Part shown: positions 34,401-42,901 of the stretch, piece by piece
How the letters are laid out: the number at the start of each line of letters is the position of its first letter
Position numbering within the stretch: position 1 is the stretch's first letter
Assembly: GCA_036362985.1 (NCBI GenBank)
Contig: JAYGXS010000001.1
Location: 50,854,976-50,918,975, forward strand
Direction: 5' to 3'
Source of the DNA: Ligula intestinalis
Taxonomy: Eukaryota > Platyhelminthes > Cestoda > Diphyllobothriidea > Diphyllobothriidae
DNA length: 64,000 bases
Notes under the pieces: model-generated
The model's input: only the letters and a program-made list of their open reading frames with translations
The model's database searches: none
Told to the model about the DNA's origin: nothing
Program-made: the position numbers and the translations under genes

Positions 34401-37400
34401 TCGTTGATTAAATACATTTCATTGGTAAGCCATACAGAAATGTACATCATTTTTTATTTTAGAGTCATGTTGGAGGTTCAGGTAACGTGTGGTCAGCACC
34501 ACTATGGCCCCCGATGTGACATAGTATGCGTTCCTACGGAAGGAGTGTGGGAGTGTGACCCGGTCACGGGGGAGCGAAAATGTGCACTCGCATGCGAAAA
34601 TGGAAAATGCGAACCAGGCCCGTACGTCTTCATAAAATTAAATTTATGTTTTCCAATAGGAAATGACAGAGGAAGGGCTAGAATCAGGTTAAGGCTTTCA
34701 AGCTGATAGCTGACGTGTTATGTGAAACATAAAACTCTTACAGGCAATATGTTTTTAGGAGTCAGCTGAAATAAACCTGAAATAAGCAGAAGAGGCAGTT
34801 TATTAGTATACTTGAATAGTCAATAATAAATTCGTATTGTCCAAAAGGAGGAGTTTCAAACTTGTGACTATGCTTAAGGCGTGTTTACCTTCTGAGGGAA
34901 TCCAAAAAATGCAACATGCTTTCATGCAATGATTTGACCAGGATCGCGCATTCGAAAAGGGTCGTCTAACAAACAAACATTTAACTTAAAGGTTTAGAGC
35001 TACTTAAAAATCAGAAAGTAGACCTTTCAATAAAATTTATAACTTGACGAAGAGAATATTGTAGGAGCTCTCTCACATGAATAATTAACGGAATATATTT
35101 ACTGACCAATAAAACCGTTTTTGATCAGAACGTTTTCAATGAATCCTCAAATTTCCAAATAAATGCACACATTCTGTTTTCCGTTAGGAAATTCATCCCT
35201 TATTAGGACGTTAATTTCGACTGCTGTTTTCATCTGCCAAAAATGAACAAAGGCAAGTTCACCGTGAAAAAGGGCATGCCTCATCCAGGTCAAGAGTCTT
35301 TTGTGAAAGCCCCAAAACAGCCAGTTTACGTTAGCTATGCGAGTATGAAATCGAATCAAGAGCACATAATATATTAGAAATGGGAAGGTTACTCCACTTC
35401 ATAAATACTTAGCTGTGGACGATGTTCTTCTCAGGAAATCAGAATTCAACTTAATCCCAGTCTACCCCTGCATTTCATTAACAATTTGACGCAAACCTTG
35501 TTAGCTAGTAGGCATAGGCAAATGTGAAAAATTATGAAGGAATATGAGTGAAAACGATCTGTGCAGGTAGACAGACAGCCCCGGCTTCTGAGTACGAATA
35601 GAACCATTTACATAAAAAATAATCTACTGCACTTGGACTCCAATCGCTGACGAGAATCAAGTCATAGGCTTCTATGTACCTGAAGTAAAGTCATAAATCG
35701 AGTAAAGATGGCAAGTTTTAACGAGTTTCACGAATCCATGTCGTTTAACGGATTATTCTGCAATCTCCGTGGTCATTTTTAACTTTAATTTAAAATCAGC
35801 CCAAATGAATTTTAACCTTCATCTTGCGTGCGACACACGTCTTCAGTTCAAATTACAGCAATTTTATTTCAAATGTAATTTTAGATCCAGAGCAAGATGC
35901 GTCTGTGATGAAGGCTGGCAAGGCCCGCTTTGCAATATGCTGCTTAAAAGGACAACGCCTATACCGGCTACAGAGGATGTATTGGATTCACTGGGTAAAT
36001 ACCATCCTAAAAGTTTCTTTTGTTGTCTCTGAAACAATTTTATCTTTACAAAGGTTTTCTGACTACCGTTAAGGAAGAGGTGAATTCCCATTTGTAATCA
36101 AATTTCAGTGGTTGGTCTTTGCTTCGTGGCCAGCTTCTCTGTACGAATGACGGTGTAATTTTTGATTCATTTTTCAGCAAACGAAACGGCAATTCCCCTC
36201 AAACTTCCGAGGCAGGAAGAAGCACTGTCCACATTGAATGTAAGTTTACCAATGGAAACTTTAGTATCTGTCAGTTAAACAACTTGAAAAATCGTCTATA
36301 CGGTTCTATAAAAATAAATTTATTCGGCTGTGGAAATTTGTATTGATTTTATATAGATCAAAAATACTTGAATAGTTCCTAAATAGGTTCTGAATTGAAT
36401 CTGCGCCCATAACAAGCAGATAAATAGTTTACTTGCTTTTTGAATTTTTGATCAGTTAGAATTATAACAGATCTCGAGAGCTGAGGAAGAAATTAAATAC
36501 GTAGATTGTAGTTTATAGGCTGTACTGGTAATTGGTCTTAATAACCAGGAAAGCCCTGATGGATTACAGCACAAATATGAGCTGTTAATACTTTTTTCCA
36601 CACTAAAATATTTGACTAGTTGGATGTTTAAATAAACACAATGCCAACGTCCTTATAAGCAATACCTCTTGAAAATAACCGTTATTTTATGCAAAAAAGC
36701 TATCTAACCCTATCTCGCCAGATAACAGTGGGCAAAACGTAAAAAATATGAAGATGGAATGTCGTTTTAAGCAATTTCTTTTCTAAATTGAATTATCAGA
36801 TATACTCTTAACAGATAAGAAAAAGTATTATTTTAAGAGGCTGTCAAATTCATACGACATTCCATGTTTTTTGGTTTAAGTAAAGAGACTATAAGTCTAT
36901 AAACAAAAAATCTTCGACAAATGTCTACTTTGTATTCATTGAGCCGGATACGAGGATATGTTAAAAAACCAGGTTGTGATTCATTGGCTGAATTTTTTGA
37001 TTCATATTATGTCTTTTGCAATTTAAATAGGTTACTTTGATATCGTTTGGAAGTCTCCTTGTCCTCATTCTAATCGCCATGATAATTGGCTTATCATGCT
37101 TCTTCTCGAAACGGCGAGCAAAACAAAGAAGGTAGCAAATAAAGCATGTTGAATGATATTGATATGTTTATAATCATGCTACTTGCTTTCGCCGTATTTG
37201 GGTTCAAAATGTCAGTCATTTTCTTAAACCGGTTTGCAGTTCGGACATTTAAAAAGTCGTACTCTGGGTTTCAAGGTTCACGGTAGTTTAGATTTTATAC
37301 CAAATATATGTGACTGCTCTTTAGGATAAAATTGCGCTTTGTTTCAAAAAAAATTAACTGTTTCGTTTCACACAGACGTTATGTAAGGATAAGGCGTTTA

Positions 37401-39625
37401 ACGCCCACCCCCCAAAAATTCTACTACTGAAACTACTGAGCACATGGCAACTAGAGTGTACGGAGTGGACTTTTGCAAAACGTAGCCTATCATAAGCCAA
37501 TTCGCGAAATTGCTCGTTTTGCTTAAGTCATATTTTCTGACGAAAGATTGTAAATTTAGTCCTTTTCCGTGGTTTAAGGCTCCACCAAATAGACGTTTTA
37601 TTATGGTATGTCGCCCAGAATACCTGATTCGTGGAGATTTTCATCCAGCAAACAAAAAAATATATTTAAACGACAGCTGATGTGTGCATGATCAGAATCC
37701 TAGACATGTGAAAGTAGGACCGTGATTGTAAATATTTAAAGTCGAAGTAGTTCCAAGTGAAATCGATTGGTAAATTACTGACACCTCAATGAGTCATCTG
37801 ATTACTTCTATTTTGCAAATTTTCCCTGTTCGCACAAGAAGCCTGGTTTTTCAATTAAGCCTCCCAGTCCATAACTGCTCAATTGCCTCTACGCGGTCAA
37901 ATAAAGTGATTACCAGACTAATATTGTTAGCCCATAAATCTTGTTTTTCTCTGAAAATCAAGTTGATGCAGCAAACCGAAATTTTTCGATAAAGTTTGAG
38001 GTTCCTTATGAGTTTGCTTTCATCAGAGGTCACACTATTACTTCGATCATATGTTCCCTTATATTTGAACATCATGTTTAAGTTGATGGTTAACGTAAGG
38101 AATTTCCATCGTGAGACAAGACATGACGAATAAATTATATTTCCTTAGTATACTAATTCATTAACCTTCAGGTCAATGAACTAAAAAAAACGATTTTTTA
38201 CGAAGCGAAGCACCTTATAAGCCTAAGATAGAAAACTCTGATAGTAGGGGACTTTGCTTACGGCTAAATCCATTTTTTTAGGAGACCATCGACAACCATT
38301 CCGTAAGTTATTTGTTTACATTCCTGACCATCACATTTGAATAGGCACTTGCATAGTTATTCAAAATAAGCGCATATTTGGATTTCTGAAGTTTTGAGAG
38401 CACGACACTTGCTGATATCATGCGAATTAATGTGTCGAGTAGCACTCCTGTTTTAGGCCAAGGGAAAAGGTACAGGTCAATCAAAATTTGAACCTAGCTG
38501 AGCGTGAACTTTACGTGCTACTGTTTAGTCAGTGACAGATCGATGAGGCTGAAGACCGAGTGTCGGCTTGCCTGCCATGAGTCCTCTCATTACCATAAGG
38601 AATTGCTATCCGACTGGCTCTTGATTGTTCAACGTTTTAGCGCAGGTTTTTCTATTGCAAAGCTCGAATGCGCGATTAACGAAGGGAGTTTGTTATTATG
38701 GCTAACGCAGATTTCGTGATCAATTGCGCATTTGTGTTAGTTTCCCAGACGTGACCTAAGTCACCATATCCGCATTCACTCTGCTAACTAAATATACTTT
38801 TTTCGACGTATAAGTTCGTAGCAAACGTAATATTCCTACACTTATCGGTTTGCCGCCAGTAAGCGTAAATGCAAGGTAAAAATAGAACGCTTCCTTTACC
38901 CCTATTGGTCATTATTTTTATGAGTTCTACAAATATGCGAACGTTATAGGGCATTGCGCGCCAATACATCTACTCCTAAATCGAAAGTAGAACAGCTCTG
39001 CTTTGGAACGACACTACCGTTTTATCGTTGGAAGGGTGAAGAGGCAAAAGTATATTTTATATTTCGCGCCAATCTAAAGTAGAAAAAAAATTTTGACCAA
39101 TCCATTGTCTTTAAATGACTCAACTTTAATTTAACAACGCAACATTTTGGAGCCTGGGGTTTTGGTCTAAGCAAAACGAGCCATTTCTGAACACATCTTT
39201 TCTACGCTTGATTGTTAAATTGTTAATTTCGTGCGATCCTGCAATTCTACGCTTTCCTCCTTGCAGAATTAAGATTTGTAATGTCTGATTTTCTTCATTT
39301 TTGTCCTTTCATTGTCAACAAAAAAAGCGCAAAAGAAAATCCACAGTATATGGGAGCGCAAGTAGTATTCAGCCACCTGATGGCTCAGGGGAACCCTCCG
39401 GATTGGGAGCCATTACCAGTGAGAAAGGCACCTAGCATGGCTGAAGAATGTCCCTGGAAACTTGGCTATCGGGGATCACCATCACTGCCAGCGGATGTTA
39501 TATATCGTCCCACACAGGACCCTACTTCTTGCCTTCAATTCAACCGTGATAGTGATTACGAGTGCGTGAAGGAAGGTGACGATGGCTATGAGCCCCTGAA
39601 TCGAGTGTCGACAGTTGAGCAATGA
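22285..39625 (+). CDS. Compact DSL-family Notch ligand gene (8 exons)
   Basis: The predicted product is a membrane-bound Notch ligand of the Delta/Serrate/LAG-2 type. Exons are 22285-22442, 30240-30345, 31041-31174, 34463-34621, 35885-35994, 36178-36239, 37031-37131 and 39328-39625. Their phases all agree and sum to 376 codons including TGA. Residues 1-133 resemble the MNNL region (start MTVKLKDYHNPGDHLMSG). Residues 142-182 form a DSL domain (CGQHHYGPRCDIVC). Residues 182-202 give one EGF-like half (CVCDEGWQGPLC). Residues 244-266 form a membrane helix and the last 108 a cytoplasmic tail. N-glycosylation sequons lie at N53, N94 and N224. The ligand is much shorter than vertebrate Delta or Jagged, which carry many EGF repeats. 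Family assignment is firm; exon edges at 37131/39328 and the 5' end are less sure. Confidence 0.82.
22443..24060. other. DSL gene intron, 5' part
   Basis: This is the first part of the 7.8-kb intron 22443-30239. It holds no recognised coding sequence. The stretch 23740-23960 looks like an unidentified repeat. Confidence 0.4.
24064..24176. repeat. 46-bp-arm hairpin in a DSL intron
   Basis: The arms 24064-24109 and 24131-24176 are inverted copies (about 37 of 46 matching) with a 21-nt AT-rich loop. The outer ends pair AACC with GGTT and the inner ends CGCTG with CAGCG. It lies just upstream of the CR1-like LINE. It may be a very small foldback element or a hairpin in the intron RNA. Confidence 0.7.
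24230..25670 (+). mobile_element. 5'-truncated CR1-like LINE
   Basis: A truncated non-LTR retrotransposon lies inside the DSL intron, in the gene's orientation. It carries the reverse transcriptase C-terminal half and ends in an AT-rich 3' region. The last 25 bp (25644-25668) are four CTGATA units, the short tandem tail typical of LINEs of the CR1/jockey group. Upstream of 24301 the protein continues in broken frames back to about 24230, then similarity stops, consistent with 5' truncation on insertion. Confidence 0.8.
24301..25383 (+). CDS. LINE reverse transcriptase, C-terminal part
   Basis: A 360-codon open frame encodes the central and C-terminal parts of a non-LTR reverse transcriptase. 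KAFETVPHQRLLLKL (motif with one aspartate) is followed by SGVPQGSVLGPLLFLVFIND and the catalytic FADDIKLW. The thumb region follows, then the C-terminal FTNRIVSAWNALPEEVV common to CR1-like LINEs. The frame starts at a GTG without a natural start, because the 5' part is missing. The active-site aspartates are intact, but without its endonuclease domain it cannot be autonomous. The uninterrupted frame suggests recent insertion. Confidence 0.8.
   Translation: MNEDSKAFETVPHQRLLLKLRSAGVRGNLLLWIQHFLTGRSQRVQVGRQQSSGLPVVSGVPQGSVLGPLLFLVFINDCVRELDCEVTLFADDIKLWKVVQSTADENHLQANLNRLEDWSKLWLMPFNVSKCNLLQIGSFRASCTKVYSLNGTPLQQVESQKDLGVWITSSLKPTLNCAKAAKSARSMLQLIRRAFMGFEKDSFSKIFGSFIRPHLEFAIQAWRPWTVKDCTVLEKVQRRATKMVKGLGTLPYESTLSILDLFTLTYRQLRGDLILTFRIMNKLHCCFVPDDFFAQANTPTLRGHSLKLRPGKARIDGRKFFFTNRIVSAWNALPEEVVLSTSVHAFKRRLDMYQVQTQRR
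25671..26215. other. DSL intron, unassigned
   Basis: No recognisable exon or mobile-element coding sequence between the LINE tail and the Penelope-like fragment. Confidence 0.4.
26220..27165 (+). mobile_element. Penelope-like element, 3' half (RT end and GIY-YIG)
   Basis: The plus-strand frame 26308-26667 encodes a Penelope-type RT C-terminal region. LNLLNSTFTDIQ is followed by NTMQLLRFYSNRPASHRVSC (family: NTxxxLxFxSNHPxxHKxSC) and RYLRHQIMRNGF. The YVDD box upstream is decayed to FEDTF near 26290. The frame 26856-27065 gives the endonuclease: VYHIPYLNCPCNYPGQ, then HEHKLPVQ and GSRTDRELTEYRLTD. Several stops and shifts separate the parts, so the copy is dead. Confidence 0.75.
27745..28390 (+). 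mobile_element. Penelope-like element, 5' half (RT start)
   Basis: The frames 27769-28053 and 28065-28376 carry the N-terminal part of a Penelope-type protein: IILPGNKGPSTVV, ITPSDWFTMKHTDSVTGSFY, GPPKVHK (family GLPKVHK) and LRGTLT. SLFASISQNLGMEVVSQLL (family SLFTSIPxxLA) follows. One stop and a frameshift separate the frames. The copy ends before the YVDD catalytic region. It lies 3' of the C-terminal half at 26220-27165. Confidence 0.72.
28391..29470. other. DSL intron, unassigned
   Basis: No recognisable exon or mobile-element motif was found. Confidence 0.4.
29475..30145 (-). mobile_element. SINE family C copy with GC-rich insert
   Basis: The ends resemble the SINEs at 8590-8880 and 45180-45475: GGCAGAGTCAAGACGACCGG, ATGGGAGCGCAACCCG, and the minus-strand head CGTGGTAGATGCGCTGGAC at 30112-30130. 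The middle (about 29660-30060) is a GC-rich stretch absent from the other copies, with a G run at 29990-30000. The long frames here on both strands look like a by-product of the GC content. It ends only about 95 bp before DSL exon 3. Confidence 0.55.
30240..30345 (+). CDS. DSL gene exon 3: middle of MNNL region
   Basis: This exon is too short to stand out as an open frame. It was found from the splice phase: acceptor TTGTTTACAG, donor GTGAGT, 106 nt, open only in the frame the neighbouring exons require. It encodes ISEYQTLVTKFSPQYKNAKS and then IHSVFFFKQSLDTFP. It bridges the phase between the exons at 22285 and 31041, which do not join directly. Confidence 0.7.
31041..31174 (+). CDS. DSL gene exon 4: end of MNNL region
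   Basis: The acceptor is ACAATACAATAG and the donor GTGAGT. It encodes EHLRFNITIVDVDSGNG and then YQKIQELIHELEPKVD. This corresponds to the FxWPxxYTLLVEAWDxxN segment before the DSL domain in Jagged. N94-I-T is a glycosylation sequon. It ends in phase 2. Confidence 0.78.
31175..32015. other. DSL intron, unassigned
   Basis: No recognisable coding sequence. Confidence 0.4.
32020..32250 (-). mobile_element. SINE family B copy in a DSL intron
   Basis: It follows the 15615-15860 copy in order. A tRNA-like head lies on the minus strand (AACTGAACTACGAGGCACCT on plus). A body with TTTCATTACATTTGGGTCAT and CAAGCAGGACCTCCTAAGCA follows. The head is more diverged than at 15640. Confidence 0.55.
32251..33995. 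other. DSL intron, unassigned
   Basis: No exon recognised. A TATATAAGACG sequence at 33782 resembles a TATA box but sits in a region that looks repetitive, and no gene start follows. Confidence 0.35.
34000..34160 (+). mobile_element. SINE family A copy in a DSL intron
   Basis: The tail of a tRNA-like head (TTTGACCCTAGGGTGGTTCA) is followed by the family A body: AGCCGATGACGGATACTGAG, CTCATTTCAGCCTTTCTGGC. Confidence 0.55.
34463..34621 (+). CDS. DSL gene exon 5: DSL domain
   Basis: The acceptor is TTTTTATTTTAG and the donor GTACGT. It encodes VMLEVQVTCGQHHYGPRC, DIVC, VPTEGVWEC, DPVTGERKC and ALACENGKC. The cysteine spacing C-x8-C-x3-C-x8-C-x8-C-x8-C is that of a DSL domain, and YGPRC matches the family's YGxxC. 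The last spacer, where other ligands have GWxGxxC, contains an extra cysteine (C177) and no tryptophan. Confidence 0.85.
34622..35884. other. DSL intron, unassigned
   Basis: No further exon or repeat was recognised between exons 5 and 6. Confidence 0.4.
35885..35994 (+). CDS. DSL gene exon 6: EGF half-module and stalk
   Basis: The acceptor is AATGTAATTTTAG and the donor GTAAAT. It encodes SRARCVCDEGWQGPLCNM followed by a Thr/Pro-containing stalk. CVCDEGWQGPLC is the second half of an EGF-like repeat. Its preceding cysteines come from the end of the previous exon. Confidence 0.8.
36178..36239 (+). CDS. DSL gene exon 7: juxtamembrane stalk
   Basis: A 62-nt exon with acceptor CATTTTTCAG and donor GTAAGT. 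It encodes NETAIPLKLPRQEEALSTLN, continuing from the split alanine codon. N224-E-T is a possible glycosylation site. This short extracellular segment is where a metalloprotease would cut a Notch ligand, but no specific site can be named. Confidence 0.7.
36732..36877. mobile_element. MITE-like short inverted-repeat element
   Basis: The left end ATGGAATGTCGTTTTAAG (36754-36771) and right end TACGACATTCCATGTTTTTT (36853-36872) are inverted copies, flanked by A/T runs. The 146-bp interior is AT-rich and non-coding. A half copy lies at 4651-4675. It sits in the intron between the stalk and transmembrane exons of the DSL gene. Confidence 0.5.
37031..37131 (+). CDS. DSL gene exon 8: transmembrane segment
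   Basis: The acceptor is AATTTAAATAG. It encodes VTLISFGSLLVLILIAMIIG and then LSCFFSKRRAKQR: a 23-residue hydrophobic helix followed by a basic stop-transfer cluster. That orients the N-terminus outside and the C-terminus inside. The donor GTAGCA is weak, so the exon end is less certain. Confidence 0.75.
37132..39327. other. DSL intron before the cytoplasmic exon
   Basis: No repeat or additional exon recognised. An extra small exon here cannot be excluded because both bordering splice sites are weak. Confidence 0.35.
39328..39625 (+). CDS. DSL gene last exon: cytoplasmic tail
   Basis: It encodes about 99 residues, starting AKENPQYMGAQVV and ending YEPLNRVSTVEQ before TGA at 39623. The chosen acceptor (AAAAAAAG at 39320-39327) restores the phase. 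The better-looking TCCTTGCAG at 39266 would hit a stop within seven codons. The tail contains tyrosines and acidic patches (SDYECVKEGDDGYEPL) but no recognised PDZ-binding end. No AATAAA polyadenylation signal was seen in the next 800 bp. Confidence 0.7.
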
Positions 39626-41455
39626 CCTGTTAAGCTTCCTGTGTCCTATGATCCCTGTCGGCTCACAATCCTCATTTACATAGCTTCAAGCCACAAATAA
39701 TGATAACCAGAAATGCGTTGCCAATGTCATAACCCCTGTATGTGTAATCTCTTTTGTATATGGGAAGGGTAAATTTGTGTATTTTGCATTATTTAACAAT
39801 GTTTTTGCGCAGTTGCTCCAGTTTAATAACAAATAATGAACGCCACCGGTAATGAAAAAACGCAACTTTTGCAGCATGCATATACATATGTATATATCAG
39901 TAAAGGGGGTATGACAGCATTTTGGAGGCTTATTAGCCTTCATCAACCAAGCATAACCCTGAACACCAGCTGGTCGGACAACACAAACAAACGCACTCAC
40001 AGACGGCACAGTTGGTCAACCACTGGTGTCTATGAGTGAATATATATATATTTAAAAAGACTTGCTGTCTTTAGGCCTTTCTACTTGTTCTGAAAAATGA
40101 TATATAAAAGTGAATTCAAAGGCCTGCATTTTAAAAACAAAACAAATTTAGCTACCAACCTATGCTCAGGCATACAACATTACAGAAAGCCATGCAGTTA
40201 TAGCGTTTCGTAGGTTTCTAATTCGTTTCGGAGACGGGCATTTGTGTTGCGTTCACCAGCATTAAACTCTGTTTATGTTATTAACATCTGGTTGTCGTAG
40301 GAGCTCTATGGAACTTAATCACAGAATAGATGGCTATCCGTGTGAAAAAAGACCAATTAAAAGGTCAAGCTGTTTCATGATATAGCTGAGCTGTTGATGC
40401 AAACTAAAACCTGCAGAAAATATTGTATTGAAGGTTTTGCTCTGCTGATTCCTATAAAGGAAACGTCTTTGTGCTGTAGCTCCCATTTTTAGATCAGGAA
40501 TAACGCTTAGCCTCGAAGCAGATTAAGGCTGCTAAACTTAAAGACGTAAAAAAAAGCCCGGTACATAAAAAGGGTGCTTCAGTTAACAAGAACAGCAGAC
40601 TAAAGAAATTCGGCATAAACCCTACCAAGACAACTGTTCGTGGTGCCTGTTACCGGAAAACACAAGCACTAAAAGGCAAAAATTTCAGGTCACTTGCAAT
40701 TTTATTTTTATTTCATGATGGGTGACTGAAATCCTAACATCGTTGATTTGATTTTCGTTCATTTGGAGTCAAACGATCTTCCTTTAGAGGTGAAATTAAG
40801 AACGATTTCAGGAATTCATCAGAAATCGTGGTATGTCAAGAGACTACTTATTCAAATGTCAAAACAAACGTTTCCCAGTTGTACTAGTCGAAAGGATTCA
40901 ATTTCCTGGAAATATCATGAAAAACAGATTCAGCCAGCCCTGGAAGAAACACAATATTTAATTTATCTAAAACCGTGTGTTCATCGTTATTTTTTTGCAG
41001 CAACGGATCAGTTATGAAATTGTCTACAGCTTGCTTTTACGCTTTAGGGATACGCCACCATTGTCATCATGACCAAACTACAGCGAATGAACTAACGTCT
41101 AAAAAGTAGTTGCCACAGCGTTCTTTACCTTCTGAAAAAAACTTACTATTTTGTGCGGCTGTTGACCATTTTTTTGTCGATTTGGAGTTGACAGATCATT
41201 ATTACAGGCACTTGTTTCAGAGTAGTAGTTGCACATACTCTATGACAACGTCTCAGAAAACATAAGGATGAAATTAAAAAGCTCACATGCTCTCTTAAAT
41301 TCTCCACGGGTATCACTTTTATACAGTGATAAATGGTAATAAATAGTGCTACCTAGCATCCATCATAAGAATTTAAGTAATTCACACTTGTGTGAAATGT
41401 TTTGTTATTTTTAAGTTAATCTTAGTTTTCAACCAGTTTGGAGAAAGTTTCATAA
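39626..41455. other. 3' flank of the DSL gene, unassigned
   Basis: The 3' untranslated region must begin here but I see no AATAAA close to the stop codon. AT-rich short repeats (CATATACATATGTATATAT near 39880) are present. No other gene recognised. Confidence 0.4.
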
Positions 41456-41459
41456 ATTT

Positions 41460-42801
41460 TCACAAGCGATCGTGACCTTGAAAGCCTCCGACCTGTAGGC
41501 ACTCACATCCCACGTTTGTATGGTCTACCAAAAGTCCATAAGAACGGCCTGACAGTTCGTTTGATTATGGACATGCGTAACTCACCGTATCATGCGATAG
41601 CTAAGTGGTTAGCAGACAAACTCAAACCTTTACGGCTTCAGCTGGCACCACGTAGCTATAGAGACACGTTCGAATTTAGCGACGACATCAAAGACGTGAA
41701 TTTAAGCGGCATGTGAATGCTCTCACTGGATGTATCATCGCTGTTTACAAACGTCCCGGTTACCGAGACAGTAGATTACATTTGCGAATACCTGATGATA
41801 AATCAGCTGGACATAGGAATACGGACACATGCACTGAAGAAACTATTACTTAAATGCACATTAAAAGTGCAGTTCCTTTTCGACAGCCAGCTATACAGAC
41901 AAACAGACGGTGTTGCCATGGGCACGCCTCTCGGACCTCTCGTTGCCGATATATTCATGGGCAAGCTGGAGGAATTTCAACTAAGGGAACAGATCCACAA
42001 GTTCAAACACTATGGCCGCCATGTTGATGATATCTTTGTGATCGCCGCAACTGAAACCGATGAAGACGCACTCTTAAATGCAGTCAACCAAGCGCACCCA
42101 TCCATTACGTTTACACTGGAGGTGGAAAAGGTTCGCTTCCGTTCTTGGATGGCCTCCTAAGTCGCAGACCTGACGGTAGCGTCCGAATGCGCGTATATCG
42201 AAAGAAAACCTGGTCTGGACAGTACACGAATTTCAACAGTTTCATACCACTTCAACAGAAGCGAAATCTAGTTCGATGTTTAGTGCAAAGGGCTAGGAAA
42301 ATTTGCTCAGCAGATAGTATTGAGGAGGAGCTCAAGAAAATTGAGGACCTACTGCGTGAAACCGGGTATCCTGAAAGATTTATTACAAAGAATATGGCGG
42401 CGAAACAAATAAGAACTACCGCACCTACTGTAGAAATGAAAACGCTATTCCTCAAAGTCCCCTTTCGAGGGAACGCAGCAAGTGAACTGCTGAAAAGGCG
42501 CCTTGATAAAGCCGCTTGAAGAACCTTCCCAGCAGCCAGAATTCAAGTTTTATTCTCACCCAACTCAATCGTACATGGGGAAGGTATGGATAGGTTACCA
42601 GCTCAGACCACTTCAATGTGCATACACTCTTTCACTTGTTCCTGTGGAGCAGGTTATATTGGTCGTACGAGACGGTGCCTATCCAAAACAATAAAAGAAC
42701 ACCTCCCGGCATGGCTGAGAAAAGGTTAAGTCAGGAGCATTAACAGCTCTATTCTGGCGCACATGGTCGATTCCGAACATCGGGTGGACTCCAACGAGTG
42801 A
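41460..42801 (+). mobile_element. Near-complete Penelope-like RT and GIY-YIG endonuclease
   Basis: One protein can be followed almost throughout. LRPVGTHIPRLYGLPKVHK comes first, then SLDVSSLFTNVPV, DGVAMGTPLGPLVADIFMG and a catalytic HVDDIF. LDGLLSRRPDGSVRMRVYRK and the GIY-YIG part CSCGAGYIGRTRRCLSKTI then ILAHMVDSEHRVD follow. Interruptions are few: in-frame TGA at 41714 and 42517, TAA at 42727, and one frameshift near 42140. The 5' end is truncated at about 41460, where a TAA precedes the open frame. It belongs to a different Penelope-like subgroup from the 26-kb and 52-kb copies, judging by motif sequence. Confidence 0.8.
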
Positions 42802-42861
42802 CCTACAGGGTCCCCTCAAATTAGCCGAAGCCTCTGGGCCAGCACCTGCGGGCAACAGCAG

Positions 42862-42901
42862 AAGCACACTCTGTCTGTCTCCCTCCCTCCCTCCCCCTCC
42901 C
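42862..42901. repeat. CTCC-type simple repeat
   Basis: A pyrimidine-rich run of CTGT and CTCC units, a microsatellite-like tract following the Penelope-like element. Confidence 0.6.

Noticed and set aside
39267..39327. Acceptor TCCTTGCAG at 39266 for the last DSL exon
   Set aside because: It is a better acceptor by sequence, but the reading frame then meets TGA within seven codons. The weaker site at 39327 keeps the frame.
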